This document shows, piece by piece, positions 48,152 through 60,043 of a stretch of 64,000 nucleotides of DNA. The stretch's first letter is position 1. Each line of letters starts with the position of its first letter. The translations under genes were made by a program, and so were the position numbers. The notes under the pieces were generated by a model. The model ran no database searches. It was not told the origin of the DNA and saw nothing but the letters and a program-made list of their open reading frames with translations. The stretch is taken from the NCBI GenBank assembly GCA_963751665.1, contig CAVVVF010000001.1:620001-684000 (forward strand), read 5' to 3'. Source of the DNA: AC-69 sp963751665 (GTDB taxonomy: Bacteria; Actinomycetota; UBA4738; HRBIN12).

Positions 48152-48760
48152 TCAGCGTCCGAAGACCCGATAGTAGAGGTAGGCGAAGGTCTCCCGGAAG
48201 TAGCCCTCGAACCGCGTCTCCTCGCTCCGGGCCGCCGAGTGCCAGGTCGCCGAGACGAACCCCTCGATGCCGAGATCCGACGCCATCCTCCTCACCCGCA
48301 GGTTGTGCCAGGGGTCGGACACCAGGAACGCGGACCGAAGGCCGTGCTCCCGCATGTACGCGGCCGCGGCCCGAAGGCTCTCCAGGGTGGTATGCCCGAC
48401 CGGCTCGGCCACCACCCCGTCCGGGGGCAGGCCCCGCTGGACCAGGTAGTCCCGCCCGGCCTCGGCCTCGGTCGTGATGTCGCCGGGCTGCCCGCCGCCC
48501 AGCACGATCACGATGGGAGCCCGATGCTGCTCGTACAGGAGCTGCGCGTGCTCCAGGCGGCCGGCGAACACCGGTGAGGGCTGCCCGTCGTACTCGGCCG
48601 CGCCGAGCACCACGATGGCGTCGGCCCGGTCGACGGCGCTGGCGTCGTCGGTATGGGCGGCGCGCCACACGGCAACGAACGTGAGGACGACCACCGCGAC
48701 GAGGACGACCGCGAGCAACGCGGCGACCGAGAGGAAAGGGTGGCGGCGGATCGCGCCCAC
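48152..48760 (-). CDS. YdcF/DUF218-family membrane protein
   Basis: 202 residues with a hydrophobic N-terminal segment (about 8-32), then the DUF218 core: DAIVVLGAAEYDGQPSP, VIVLGGGQPGD, TTLESLRAAA and SDPWHNLRVRRMA. Related SanA/ElyC proteins act on envelope polysaccharide or lipid carrier. GTG lies six bases after TAGATT (leaderless). 45 bases upstream of dgt on the same strand. Confidence 0.88.
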   Translation of the reverse strand: MGAIRRHPFLSVAALLAVVLVAVVVLTFVAVWRAAHTDDASAVDRADAIVVLGAAEYDGQPSPVFAGRLEHAQLLYEQHRAPIVIVLGGGQPGDITTEAEAGRDYLVQRGLPPDGVVAEPVGHTTLESLRAAAAYMREHGLRSAFLVSDPWHNLRVRRMASDLGIEGFVSATWHSAARSEETRFEGYFRETFAYLYYRVFGR

Positions 48761-48814
48761 GGTCCCAATCTAGCAACGCTCCCGACATTTCTGCGGCGAT
48801 CGGGCGATCGTCTC

Positions 48815-49213
48815 CTACAGGATGCGGACCCACACGGTCGCGCTCGAGATGCCCTGCCTCGCGGTCGACAGGAACGTCCCCCGCAAGCGCGTCGTGACGC
48901 CGAACCTGTAGGTGCCGAGCCCGGCGGCTGTGTTCGACCGGTAGTGCCAGGCCGCCGTCCCGGCAGTCTCGGACGGGCAGCATTCGAGCCTCCAGGAGCC
49001 GGGCGGCAAGGACCCCAGGCCGGGCTGACCGAAGCCCCGAGCGCTGATCCAGACGCTCAGATAGCCATAGTTGGACGCCCCCACCGTGTGTGTGACCCGG
49101 TCTCCCAGGCGAGCCGGGTTCGGCGAAGCCTGGATGGAAACGGATGCGGCCTCCGCAGCCGGTCCCGCTAGCAGCGCGAGCGCCATCACCAGCAGCACGA
49201 TCATCTTCCGCAT
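48815..49213 (-). CDS. Secreted small protein of unknown function
   Basis: 132 residues with a signal peptide (about 1-22, ending in EAA). The mature part is a beta-rich domain with repeated VS, QASP and WRLECC-type segments, possibly an Ig-like beta sandwich. Two Cys adjacent. ATG follows a GGGGAGGG box. Last of four consecutive genes for exported proteins on this strand. Confidence 0.65.
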   Translation of the reverse strand: MRKMIVLLVMALALLAGPAAEAASVSIQASPNPARLGDRVTHTVGASNYGYLSVWISARGFGQPGLGSLPPGSWRLECCPSETAGTAAWHYRSNTAAGLGTYRFGVTTRLRGTFLSTARQGISSATVWVRIL

Positions 49214-49265
49214 GCCCTCCCCCTCTCTGCGCCCGGGGGAGGCCGGCGCTCTTCGCTGATCCGGG

Positions 49266-49706
49266 TCAGATCACCCCGGACGCTCGCAGGGCCTTGATGA
49301 ATCCCTCCTTCGTGAACCCGTTCCCGATAACGGCGTGGGAACCGCAGAGGCCTCCGGTGTCCCATGCGATGACCCATGTCAGATCCTCGCCGATCAACGA
49401 GACGTCGTCTCCGGACGCCAGCTGGGCCGAGCCGGAAACCGGCAGGCCCTCGCCGTACTCGCCGGGGACGCCCGTGAAGTAGTGCAGACGACGTCCACGC
49501 TCGTCCCCGAAGGTGATGCGGACGCCGATGTGGTCCGGGTATCGCTCCTCTACCGTCTCCGTCACCTTGAAGCCCGAAGGTGCGACGGCGACCCGACTGC
49601 ATTTCGGAGAGGGCCGGGCGGCGGGTTGCCCGGCCGTTCGCCCGGTGCACCCGGCAACGATCAGCAAGGCGACCAGCGCGAACGACCGGACCGATCGCAC
49701 GATCAC
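49266..49706 (-). CDS. Lipoprotein of unknown function
   Basis: 146 residues with a lipobox LIVAGC after a hydrophobic leader. No known domain. Its start overlaps the upstream SPOR-like protein stop (by four bases, TGA in ATGA), so the genes are co-translated. Two further Cys (near 36 and 121) might form a disulfide. Confidence 0.7.
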   Translation of the reverse strand: MIVRSVRSFALVALLIVAGCTGRTAGQPAARPSPKCSRVAVAPSGFKVTETVEERYPDHIGVRITFGDERGRRLHYFTGVPGEYGEGLPVSGSAQLASGDDVSLIGEDLTWVIAWDTGGLCGSHAVIGNGFTKEGFIKALRASGVI

Positions 49707-50206
49707 GGGAGCGACGCCGGGATCGGATGCGTCAGTGGACCGAAGCCATTCGGATCCTCCTCCTGGCCGAGTCCGGCATACAGGCCCCCAAGGCTCCGAA
49801 CGCGATCGGGCAGAATCGTGGCCGGGTAGCCCAACGACTGCGCGAACGTCGCGAACTCCTGCGCTCCCAGGTCGGTGCGGAACACAGACACGAGCGCGAA
49901 GTCACCGGGGGTGCCCACTTGCTCATTGAACCCCTGGAACTGCGCGACCGGGACCACGTAGTAGCCGGCCAGGTCACCGAAGGCCATCTGGTCGTTCGCC
50001 GCCTCGGCATCTTCACGAGTCGGATATACGCCGCCCAACACGACGAGGAGCAGCTCGCTCGCACCGCTGTCCGTGGCCATTACGGGCCCGAGCGGGGGCC
50101 CGTACTGCTGCGGCTGCGGTGCAGTCCGGCCGACCGTGGCCAGCAGCCCAAGGCTCGCGATGATGCCGATGGCCAACCCCGCAGCCGTCGCGATGATTCG
50201 CTTCAT
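49703..50206 (-). CDS. Exported SPOR-like protein of unknown function
   Basis: 167 residues with an N-terminal hydrophobic signal/anchor segment (about 6-26). The core LLVVLGGVYPTREDAEAANDQM ... GYYVVPVAQFQGF resembles a SPOR-type beta-alpha repeat, in which a stretch of this kind binds peptidoglycan lacking stem peptides. This is inference from pattern. ATG follows a GGGAGGGGA box. Confidence 0.65.
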   Translation of the reverse strand: MKRIIATAAGLAIGIIASLGLLATVGRTAPQPQQYGPPLGPVMATDSGASELLLVVLGGVYPTREDAEAANDQMAFGDLAGYYVVPVAQFQGFNEQVGTPGDFALVSVFRTDLGAQEFATFAQSLGYPATILPDRVRSLGGLYAGLGQEEDPNGFGPLTHPIPASLP

Positions 50207-50231
50207 CTTCGTCCCCTCCCCCGTGAGAGCT

Positions 50232-50837
50232 CTAGTATCCGAACGCGTACTGGAAGTGCATCGGATCGCAGAAGTCCAGCCCCCAACGCCAGCCGTGGTT
50301 TTTGAACACATACGCGAAGTACTTGTTCACGGTGCTGTAGCAGCGGCCTTGGGGCTCATAGGAGGCTGAGATGTCGATGGCGATCCCGAAGGCGTGGGTG
50401 CTCCACTTCGTGGTGCCCGAGATGTAACGGCAGAAGTACCCCCAGATGCCGCTCTTCGTGTACCCGTAGAGATGGCCGTTCTGGATGTGACCGTATACGT
50501 CGTTGTCGAGGTTGGTGGAGGCTCCGCCCTTGCCAGTCACCATCTCCGTCGGGTATCCGCCGAGCTTGCGGTGGAAGCGGAACGTGTAGGGGTACCCGTT
50601 GTCCGAAGCGATCCACGTCATCCACACGGCCGAAGCGTTCGCGTTGCAGGGCTGCCCGAACCGATTGACGATCTGGCTGTAGCCGTATGGCGTGGCCGGA
50701 TAGTTGTAGTGCCAGTCGCGCCATCCGGCTCTCGCCCAGTGCCAACCCACGAGTAGGGGCACGAGCGACAGCACCGCGATGAGAGGGAGGGCCCGCCAGC
50801 CACGCCGACGGGGGAAGAAGCCAGCCTTCACGTTCAC
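50232..50837 (-). CDS. M15-family D-alanyl-D-alanine carboxypeptidase-like protein
   Basis: 201 residues with a signal/anchor helix (about 14-34). The zinc-peptidase motifs of the VanY/M15 family are visible: THAFGIAIDIS and DPMHFQ. It would trim peptidoglycan stem peptides outside the membrane. The GTG follows a GGAGGTG box. It heads a group of exported proteins on the same strand, ending with the DUF218 gene. Confidence 0.85.
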   Translation of the reverse strand: MNVKAGFFPRRRGWRALPLIAVLSLVPLLVGWHWARAGWRDWHYNYPATPYGYSQIVNRFGQPCNANASAVWMTWIASDNGYPYTFRFHRKLGGYPTEMVTGKGGASTNLDNDVYGHIQNGHLYGYTKSGIWGYFCRYISGTTKWSTHAFGIAIDISASYEPQGRCYSTVNKYFAYVFKNHGWRWGLDFCDPMHFQYAFGY

Positions 50838-50964
50838 GCTCCACCTCCAGTCCGCACGCGGGGGAGGGAGGGAGGAGGCCGCACACGTTAGCGGAAGAGT
50901 GCTCGCATGCGAATCACCAAGACGGGGGAACTGCCGCGATCGTGCGGGGGATTTTCGGCTCGCG

Positions 50965-53668
<2,704 letters not shown>

Positions 53669-53706
53669 GGCGAGCCTCCGGATGGTGGTCCAGGTCCGAA
53701 GCGTCA

Positions 53707-53712
53707 AGTGTA
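53707..53712 (-). promoter_or_regulatory. -10-like TACACT box upstream of ppdK
   Basis: TACACT within GTACACTT, 38 bases from the ppdK start. It matches the elements before sigA and glyS. Confidence 0.5.
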
Positions 53713-53743
53713 CGGAACTCGGCGATGAGCTCGTCCCTTTCCG

Positions 53744-55069
53744 TCACGCCGCGGCGGCCTCCAGGGACGTGAGCGTCCCGGAGTCGGAAGCGAACAGCAC
53801 CCGCACGCGCTGTCCCTCGATGGGGAGGACGCTCGCCGAACGGCCCTCTCGGGAGCCGAGCCACTGGCGCGCCGCCGAGGCGAACTCGGTCGCGTCCCTC
53901 GGCGTGTCCCACACGGTCGACAGGACCATGGCCACGTGATCGCCGTCCGACCACGCCCGATAGATGCCTCCGTCCCACCCAGCGGCCGCGGCGTCCGATG
54001 TGCTCTGCGGGAGTCGGAGGCCCAGCATGAGCGAGAGGAAGGCCTCCCCCACGCCCATCACGTCGAGGTCGGTCCATCCCGGGCCCAGCTTCGGCCCGAG
54101 ATCGCCGACGTTCACCGGTGTCGGGGCGTCGTTCGGATATCGCTCGGGGTGGATGACCTGCTCTGTGGAAACGGGGAAGTTCGCCATCGCGCGGTCGATG
54201 GCCTCGGTCCCGCCCCGGCGGTCCATGGCCTCGATGAACGACAGCCCCGCCGTGTAGGGCCAGGTCTGGAGCTGCACGATGAATGGAGGGATGCCGGTGG
54301 TTGACGGCGCCGCCTGTAGCCCCAGCTGCAGCTGCTCTTCGAGCGTCAGGAAACGCTGCGCGTACAGGAACATGAAGTAGGTGGCGTCGCCCTCGACGGC
54401 ACCCAACGCGGCCTGATACGTCTCGTCCGCGCATTCGTTCTCCAGCGTGTTCAGGCGATCGAGCTTGAAATGCTGGTCGTCGAGCGCGTGCGTCAGCTCG
54501 TGGGCCAGGGTCACCTTCTCCACCGCCGACGGGTTCGCCGTGCCGATGAACACGAGCTGCCCCGACAACGGGTCGTAGTACCCGATGACCTGGGACCCGG
54601 CGAACCGCTCGATCGACCGGCGGATGCTGGTGCCGGTTGGGATGACCCCGATGGTCTGCCAGGCCTGGCTGCGGCGGTCATAGAACTTCGCCGGGTAGGA
54701 GGAATCGAAGGACTGGCTGAACCCCTTTACCAGGTCGTCGTGAGAGACCGCATCGACCGGGACGGGCTCGGTGAACTCCAGGCCCCGCAACTGCTGGACC
54801 TGGCCCTCCACCTGCTTGATGGCGGGGGGCGTGGGCCCCTCGGAGGTTCCCCCCGCGGCCGGCTGCGGGGGCGGACGCCTGCACAGCCTCTCCAGCGCGG
54901 CCTGGGCGGAGCCGGGGCCGGTCGGCGCCGGGGACACCGTCTCCGGTGCAGACGGGACCGGCGCGCCCGTCCTGGACCCGAAGAGGCTGGAGCCCGAACC
55001 GGTGCACCCCGACGCGATCAGCCCGAAGGCCAGGAGCGTGGCGGCAAGGGCGCGGGCCCGGGCGATCAC
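53744..55069 (-). CDS. Lipoprotein with HExxH metallopeptidase motif
   Basis: 441 residues. Signal peptide with lipobox (GLIASGC), a Pro/Ser-rich linker, then a domain with LAHELTHALDDQH, the HExxH zinc site, and later EGDATYF, a plausible third ligand region. So it may be an extracytoplasmic zinc peptidase, substrate unknown. GTG start overlaps the stop of the small membrane protein (GTGA). Three genes (glyS, small membrane protein, this) overlap in series. Confidence 0.8.
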   Translation of the reverse strand: MIARARALAATLLAFGLIASGCTGSGSSLFGSRTGAPVPSAPETVSPAPTGPGSAQAALERLCRRPPPQPAAGGTSEGPTPPAIKQVEGQVQQLRGLEFTEPVPVDAVSHDDLVKGFSQSFDSSYPAKFYDRRSQAWQTIGVIPTGTSIRRSIERFAGSQVIGYYDPLSGQLVFIGTANPSAVEKVTLAHELTHALDDQHFKLDRLNTLENECADETYQAALGAVEGDATYFMFLYAQRFLTLEEQLQLGLQAAPSTTGIPPFIVQLQTWPYTAGLSFIEAMDRRGGTEAIDRAMANFPVSTEQVIHPERYPNDAPTPVNVGDLGPKLGPGWTDLDVMGVGEAFLSLMLGLRLPQSTSDAAAAGWDGGIYRAWSDGDHVAMVLSTVWDTPRDATEFASAARQWLGSREGRSASVLPIEGQRVRVLFASDSGTLTSLEAAAA

Positions 55070-55290
55070 CGGCGTGGCGCCGCCACGCTGGCCACCGCGG
55101 CCACCACGGCCAAGGCCGAGAAGCCGGCCGAGACCCACAGCAGCCCGATGGAGTTCAGCGACCCCAGCGACGCGATGACCAGGATGACCCCGGCGACCGC
55201 CATGAGAGCGAAGGCCACCGCGTACAGGCTCACCGATCCGCGGCGGGCGCGGACCGGGCGCTCCTCGGGTACCTGCTCGGTCTCGGTCAC
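55066..55290 (-). CDS. Small two-helix membrane protein
   Basis: 74 residues: acidic N-terminus, then two transmembrane helices (about 20-41 and 47-69) joined by a short loop. Start overlaps the glyS stop (GTGA) and its stop overlaps the lipoprotein peptidase start. Function unknown; perhaps an accessory to the peptidase (inference). Confidence 0.7.
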   Translation of the reverse strand: MTETEQVPEERPVRARRGSVSLYAVAFALMAVAGVILVIASLGSLNSIGLLWVSAGFSALAVVAAVASVAAPRR

Positions 55291-56660
55291 AGGCGCTCAC
55301 GGAGATATTCGACGAGACCGTCCATGGGGATGCGGTCCTGTCGCATCGAGTCCCGCTCCCGTACCGTGACCTGCCGATCCTGGAGCGAGTCGAAGTCCAC
55401 CGTCACGCAGAACGGCGTGCCGACCTCATCCTGCCGCCGGTACCGCCGGCCGATCGAGCCTGCGTCATCGTAGTCGCACATCCACTGCGTCTTCACCAGG
55501 TCGAACACCGCGCGCGCGTCCGGCGTGAGCGCATCGTTCCGCGAGAGCGGCAGCACCGCCGCCTTGATGGGCGCGAGGTCCTTGTGGATCGCCAGCACCG
55601 TCCGCTTCTCGGTCCCGCCCGAGGCCTTGGGAGCCTCCTCCTCGCGGTAGGCGTCGAGCAGGAACGCCAGGAGCGCCCGGTCCACCCCTGCTGCCGGCTC
55701 GATCACGAACGGGAAGTACCGCTGCTCACGCTCCGGGTCGAAGTACGTCAGGTCCTCGCCGCTCGCCTTGGAATGCGCCTTGAGGTCGAAGTCCGTGCGG
55801 TTTGCGATGCCCTCGAGCTCTCCCCAATCGGTGAACGGGAAGCGGTACTCGACGTCGACGGTCCGCTTCGAGTAGTGCGACAGCTCGTCCTTGGAGTGCT
55901 CGCGGATCCGGAGGTTCTCCTTCCTGATCCCCAGGTCGACGTACCACTGGAGCCGCTCGTTGATCCAGTACTCGTGCCATTCCTCGTCGGTCCCCGGTTC
56001 CACGAAGAACTCCATCTCCATCTGCTCGAACTCCCGGGTGCGGTAGATGAAGTTCCCCGGCGTGATCTCGTTCCGGAAGGACTTGCCCTGCTGGGCCATG
56101 CCGAACGGGATCTTCTTCCGGTTGGCCTGTTGCACCGTGACGAAGTCGACGAACATCCCCTGCGCCGTCTCGGGGCGGAGGTACACGACGGCGGCCTCTT
56201 CCTCCACCGGGCCCATGAACGTCTTGAACATCAGGTTGAAGTTGCGCGCCTCGGTGAATCGGTCGTGTCCACAGTTCGGGCATTTCGGCTTGGTGGCCAT
56301 GTCGACCGTGCTGTCGTCCTCCTCGTGTCCGGACTGGGGGGCATGGAAGCCGGGGAGGTGGTCGGCTCGGAACCGCTGATGGCAGTTCAGGCACTCCACG
56401 AGGGGATCGGTGAACGACTGGAGGTGGCCGCTCGCCTCCCACACCCGAGGCGACATGATGATCGAGCTCTCCAGGCCCACGACGTCGTCGCGGAGCTGGA
56501 CCATGGAGCGCCACCAAGCCGCCTTGACGTTCCGTTTCAGCTCGACCCCGAGGGGGCCGTAGTCCCAGAACGAGCGGAGCCCGCCGTAGATCTCGCTCGA
56601 CGGAAACACGACGCCCCGGCGCTTGGCCAGGGCGGTGATGACCTCCATGGGGTCGGGCAT
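55287..56660 (-). CDS. glyS: Glycyl-tRNA synthetase
   Basis: Class II homodimeric (alpha2) type glycyl-tRNA synthetase, 457 residues. Zinc-type cysteine pairs CLNCHQRF and CPNCGHDRF, motif 2 region FRNEITPGNFIYRTREFEQMEMEFF and motif 3 GVDRALLAFLLDAY are visible, then the anticodon-binding domain. ATG at 56660 after GGGAGAGGAGG box. An upstream open stretch is not part of it. A TACACT box is 52 bases upstream. Intact frame. Confidence 0.95.
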   Translation of the reverse strand: MPDPMEVITALAKRRGVVFPSSEIYGGLRSFWDYGPLGVELKRNVKAAWWRSMVQLRDDVVGLESSIIMSPRVWEASGHLQSFTDPLVECLNCHQRFRADHLPGFHAPQSGHEEDDSTVDMATKPKCPNCGHDRFTEARNFNLMFKTFMGPVEEEAAVVYLRPETAQGMFVDFVTVQQANRKKIPFGMAQQGKSFRNEITPGNFIYRTREFEQMEMEFFVEPGTDEEWHEYWINERLQWYVDLGIRKENLRIREHSKDELSHYSKRTVDVEYRFPFTDWGELEGIANRTDFDLKAHSKASGEDLTYFDPEREQRYFPFVIEPAAGVDRALLAFLLDAYREEEAPKASGGTEKRTVLAIHKDLAPIKAAVLPLSRNDALTPDARAVFDLVKTQWMCDYDDAGSIGRRYRRQDEVGTPFCVTVDFDSLQDRQVTVRERDSMRQDRIPMDGLVEYLRERL

Positions 56661-56712
56661 GGGGTTCGACCTCCTCTCCCGGCCGCTGGCGGCGACCGCT
56701 GGCGTGGGACCA

Positions 56713-56718
56713 AGTGTA
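56713..56718 (-). promoter_or_regulatory. -10-like TACACT box upstream of glyS
   Basis: TACACT within GTACACTT, 52 bases upstream of the glyS start, matching the elements of sigA and ppdK. Confidence 0.5.
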
Positions 56719-56940
56719 CCGGCAGGCACGCTCGATCCCGGAAGCTCCCGCCGATGGGGGACCCGGCGAGGAAGGTCAGGCCGTCTCGTTCCAGCCGACC
56801 CATCGCCGGGCCGACGACCTCAGCACACCCGCCCTCTGACGTTCGAACGGCGACCGATCCGCTCGTCTCAACGCGATGTCCTCACCGGTCGATTCACCTG
56901 ATGAGGACATGGAGACCCGCTCGAACCGCTGGAGACCGGT

Positions 56941-57603
56941 GTGACCGCGCCACGGGTCTGCCGGCGGTGCGGGGCGGCGCTCTCGCCCAACGTCATGTGG
57001 TGCACGCTGTGCTACGAGCCGGTGCGCCAGCTCACGCCTCGTGATCGCCAGCTTCCGACCCCACCCGACCTGGTGCCTATCGACCCGGCGGAAGTCCGGA
57101 GCGACCAAGTGTGGATCCGCGTGTCGAAGGGAAACTATTCCCGAACCGCCGGCGGAGCGACGAGCTTCGGCGTGATGGGCCGAGTGATCCTTACTGCCTT
57201 CGTCCTCGTAGCTCTGGCGGGGCTGGCCAGCGCGGCGTTCCTTTCGTTCCTGGTGGGTGGTTGGCTCCTCGGCATCGTGCTGATCCGCGACATCTGGAAG
57301 AAGCAGTACATCCCAGCCCCGGGGGCCGATCCAGCCCCGGTCGCCACTCCGGCAGCACCGGTCATTCACGAGGGGCTACCCGAGTCGGCCAGAAGGCGCC
57401 TCGCCCCGCCTGAGTCGCGCGCCGAGCCGTATCACGTCCCCACGCCCACCTGGCTGAAAGCGTTGCGGATCGTGGCGGTGGCCCTGTACGTCTCGCTCGC
57501 CATCGCCTGGCAGTCCACGAACGACGCCGTCCACGGCTGCCTGCTGATGAGCGGGTTCCTGGCCGCACTCGTGCTCGCGTTCAACTGGTTCCGGAAGGTC
57601 TGA
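56941..57603 (+). CDS. Zinc-ribbon membrane protein
   Basis: 220 residues. An N-terminal zinc ribbon (CRRCG ... CTLC) precedes a linker, then membrane helices (about 78-118, two helices) and a second pair near the C-terminus (about 178-215). GTG start. No enzymatic motif. It is convergent with uppS. Confidence 0.7.
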   Translation: MTAPRVCRRCGAALSPNVMWCTLCYEPVRQLTPRDRQLPTPPDLVPIDPAEVRSDQVWIRVSKGNYSRTAGGATSFGVMGRVILTAFVLVALAGLASAAFLSFLVGGWLLGIVLIRDIWKKQYIPAPGADPAPVATPAAPVIHEGLPESARRRLAPPESRAEPYHVPTPTWLKALRIVAVALYVSLAIAWQSTNDAVHGCLLMSGFLAALVLAFNWFRKV

Positions 57604-57608
57604 GCCCG

Positions 57609-58349
57609 CTACTCGTCGGCCAGGCCGCCGAACCGGCGTGACCGCTTCTGGAAGTCCCGGATGGCCTCGTACAGGCACTCCCGGTTGAAGTCCGGCCATA
57701 GCACCGGCGTGAAGTACAGCTCTGAGTAGGCCGCCTGCCACAGCAGGAAGTTCGAGATGCGCTCCTCGCCGCTCGTTCGGATGATGAGGTCGGGGTCCGG
57801 CATGTCGGGGTGGTATAGCCGCGACGCGATGCTCTCCGGCGTGAGCTTGTGGCCGTCGAGGCGGCCGGCGTCGTGGTCGGCGATGAGCCTTTTCACCGCA
57901 TCGGCGATCTCCGCGCGTCCGCCGTAGTTGAATGCGATCGTGAGCGTCATGCCGGTGTTGGCTTCCGTGAGCTCCTCGGAGATCTCCATCTCCCGGAGTA
58001 CCGAGCGGGGGACCCGCCAGTCGCGGCGGCCCAGGAACCGGACCCGCACGTTCATGTCGTGCAGCTCGTCGCGCCGCCGTCGGAGCAGCCCTCGGTTGAA
58101 CTCCATCAGGTAGCGGACTTCGGCCTGGGGCCGGTTCCAGTTCTCCGTGGAGAAGGCGAACATCGTGAGCCAGGGAAGGCCCACCTCCACCCCACCCTGG
58201 ACCGTGTCCCACATGGCCTGCTCTCCCGCGGCGTGCCCTTCGGTCCGGGCCAGGCCGCGCTGCGTGGCCCACCGGCCGTTCCCGTCCATCACGATCCCGA
58301 TGTGGAGGGGGACCCGGTCGCGGTCGATGTCGGTGAGGTACGTGCTCAC
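57609..58349 (-). CDS. uppS: Isoprenyl (undecaprenyl-type) diphosphate synthase
   Basis: cis-Prenyltransferase of 246 residues that makes the polyprenyl diphosphate carrier for cell-wall synthesis. Hallmarks: IVMDGNGRWA, the FAFSTENWNRP segment and IRTSGEERISNFLLWQ. In-frame GTG overlaps the recO stop (GTGA), so the genes are co-translated. Next to recO as in many actinobacteria. Confidence 0.95.
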   Translation of the reverse strand: MSTYLTDIDRDRVPLHIGIVMDGNGRWATQRGLARTEGHAAGEQAMWDTVQGGVEVGLPWLTMFAFSTENWNRPQAEVRYLMEFNRGLLRRRRDELHDMNVRVRFLGRRDWRVPRSVLREMEISEELTEANTGMTLTIAFNYGGRAEIADAVKRLIADHDAGRLDGHKLTPESIASRLYHPDMPDPDLIIRTSGEERISNFLLWQAAYSELYFTPVLWPDFNRECLYEAIRDFQKRSRRFGGLADE

Positions 58350-59086
58350 GGCACCAGGCTCCGGGCCAGGATTGGCAGGCTCTTCATCCGCCGCTCCAGG
58401 TGGTACTCGGCGAACCCGAACAGCAGCCCCCGGGCCTCCCTCCGCACGTACGGATCGACCATCACGGCCCCCGCCTTGCCCGGGCCGGCCGCGCCGAGCT
58501 CGGCGAGGAGCGAGAGCGCCTCACGCGAGACCGGGCCGGCGTCGGGTTCCGCACAACTCCGGCACACCCCGCCGCCCTGGCCGCTGGCGAAGAGATCCGG
58601 GTCGGGCCGGCCGCACACCGCGCACGCGGTCAGGCTGGGGTGGAACCCCGACAGCGAAAGGAGCGAGAGAAGGAAGGATTCGGCGACGGCCGCGGCGTCG
58701 GCAGGTCCGGCCTGGAGCGCCCGAAGGCCCGTGAGGAGCAGCAGGAACAGGCGGACGTTTCGCTCGTGCTCCTCCGCCACCTTGTCCACCGCCTCGAGCA
58801 TGGTCTCCCCCGCCGCGAACAGCCCCAGGTCGTCCCGGAGGGCCCGGAACGGCGAGATGATCTCGGCCTGGCTGATCGTGTCGAGGGAGCTCCTCCCCCG
58901 ATAGACCATCAGCGAGACGTGGGTGAATGGCTCCAGTCGAGCGCCGAACCGGCTGGTGGTCTTGCGGATGCCTTTGGCCACGGCCCGGACCTTGCCCGAG
59001 CCCTGGGTCATGACCGTCACGATCTTGTCGGCCTCGCCCAGCTTGATCGCTCGCAGGACGACGCCCTGTTCCTTGTAGAGGGGCAT
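58346..59086 (-). CDS. recO: DNA repair protein RecO
   Basis: Recombination mediator of the RecF pathway, 246 residues. N-terminal OB fold (GVVLRAIKLGEADKIV) and C-terminal zinc site (CAVCG ... CRSC). ATG at 59086 is chosen because it matches the family start and lies seven bases after TACGAT; an ATG 21 codons upstream is unlikely. uppS overlaps its stop. Confidence 0.93.
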   Translation of the reverse strand: MPLYKEQGVVLRAIKLGEADKIVTVMTQGSGKVRAVAKGIRKTTSRFGARLEPFTHVSLMVYRGRSSLDTISQAEIISPFRALRDDLGLFAAGETMLEAVDKVAEEHERNVRLFLLLLTGLRALQAGPADAAAVAESFLLSLLSLSGFHPSLTACAVCGRPDPDLFASGQGGGVCRSCAEPDAGPVSREALSLLAELGAAGPGKAGAVMVDPYVRREARGLLFGFAEYHLERRMKSLPILARSLVP

Positions 59087-59182
59087 CGCCCGAATCGTAC
59101 CCTCGGCCCCCGCCGGCCTATCGGAAGGGGTTTGGCGATTCCGTGACATCCCGCAACATGCCGGGTTCAGGAGGCTGAGCCG

Positions 59183-60043
59183 TCAGGCCCCCATGGGGTG
59201 CCAGACCGTCTTGAACTCCATGAGCGCGGTGACCTGGTACGGGCTCTGGGCGGCCGGCGAGAACAGGTCGGCGCCACTTCCCTGAACCACTCGCTTCACG
59301 TTCTCGGCGGACTGGGCCTCGACGTCGGCCCGCATGTCCTCCGGGACCCCCGTGATGTCGATCGCGTTCACGTCCATGTGGCCGGCCAGCCAGGGCACGA
59401 GCTCCCCGGTGAACCCGGTGAGCACGTTGATGACACCGCCCGGCACGTCCGAGGTGGCAAGGACCTCGGTCAGCGTGACGGCCGGAAGTGGCGCCTTCTC
59501 GCTCGCGAGGACGACGGCGGCGTTGCCCGACACGATGGCCGGGGCCAGACGCGAGACGAGCCCGAGGAGCGCCTGTTCCTGGGGCGCCACGATCCCGACA
59601 ACCCCGGTCGGCTCGGGGATCGTGAAATTGAAGTACGGCCCGGCCACCGGGTTCGTTCCGCCGAGCACCTGGTGGACCTTGTCGGCCCACCCCGCGTACC
59701 ACACCCATCGGTCGATCGCGGCGCTCACGCCCCGGGCCGGGTCGGCGGCGCCGGCGTCGGCCAGCTCGTGTTCGAACTGACCCCGGCGGCCCTCCATCAG
59801 CTCGGCCACGCGGTACAGGATCTGGCCCCGGTTGGAGGCGGTCCTCGCCCCCCACTCGGCCTGGGCGGTCCGAGCCGAGCGGACCGCGTCGCGCAGGTCC
59901 TTTCGCGAGGCCCGCGCGGCCCACGCCAGCAGCCGCCCGTCGGGTGCGTGCACTTCGTACGAGCGACCGGACTCGCTGCGAGGGAACTCACCACCGATGA
60001 ACAGCTTGGCCGTGCGGCGAACGGGTACGCGCTGATCGCTCAC
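59183..60043 (-). CDS. Shortened aldehyde dehydrogenase-like protein lacking the catalytic Cys domain
   Basis: 286 residues. It covers the NAD-binding half of the aldehyde dehydrogenase fold (AKLFIGGEFPRS, VVGIVAPQEQALLGLVSRLAPA) and stops before the catalytic Cys region. In actinobacteria such short partners lie next to full ALDH genes with deoC. Its start overlaps the stop of the full ALDH gene (ATGA-type), so they are probably expressed together. It may be a regulatory or structural subunit (inference). Intact frame. Confidence 0.85.
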   Translation of the reverse strand: MSDQRVPVRRTAKLFIGGEFPRSESGRSYEVHAPDGRLLAWAARASRKDLRDAVRSARTAQAEWGARTASNRGQILYRVAELMEGRRGQFEHELADAGAADPARGVSAAIDRWVWYAGWADKVHQVLGGTNPVAGPYFNFTIPEPTGVVGIVAPQEQALLGLVSRLAPAIVSGNAAVVLASEKAPLPAVTLTEVLATSDVPGGVINVLTGFTGELVPWLAGHMDVNAIDITGVPEDMRADVEAQSAENVKRVVQGSGADLFSPAAQSPYQVTALMEFKTVWHPMGA

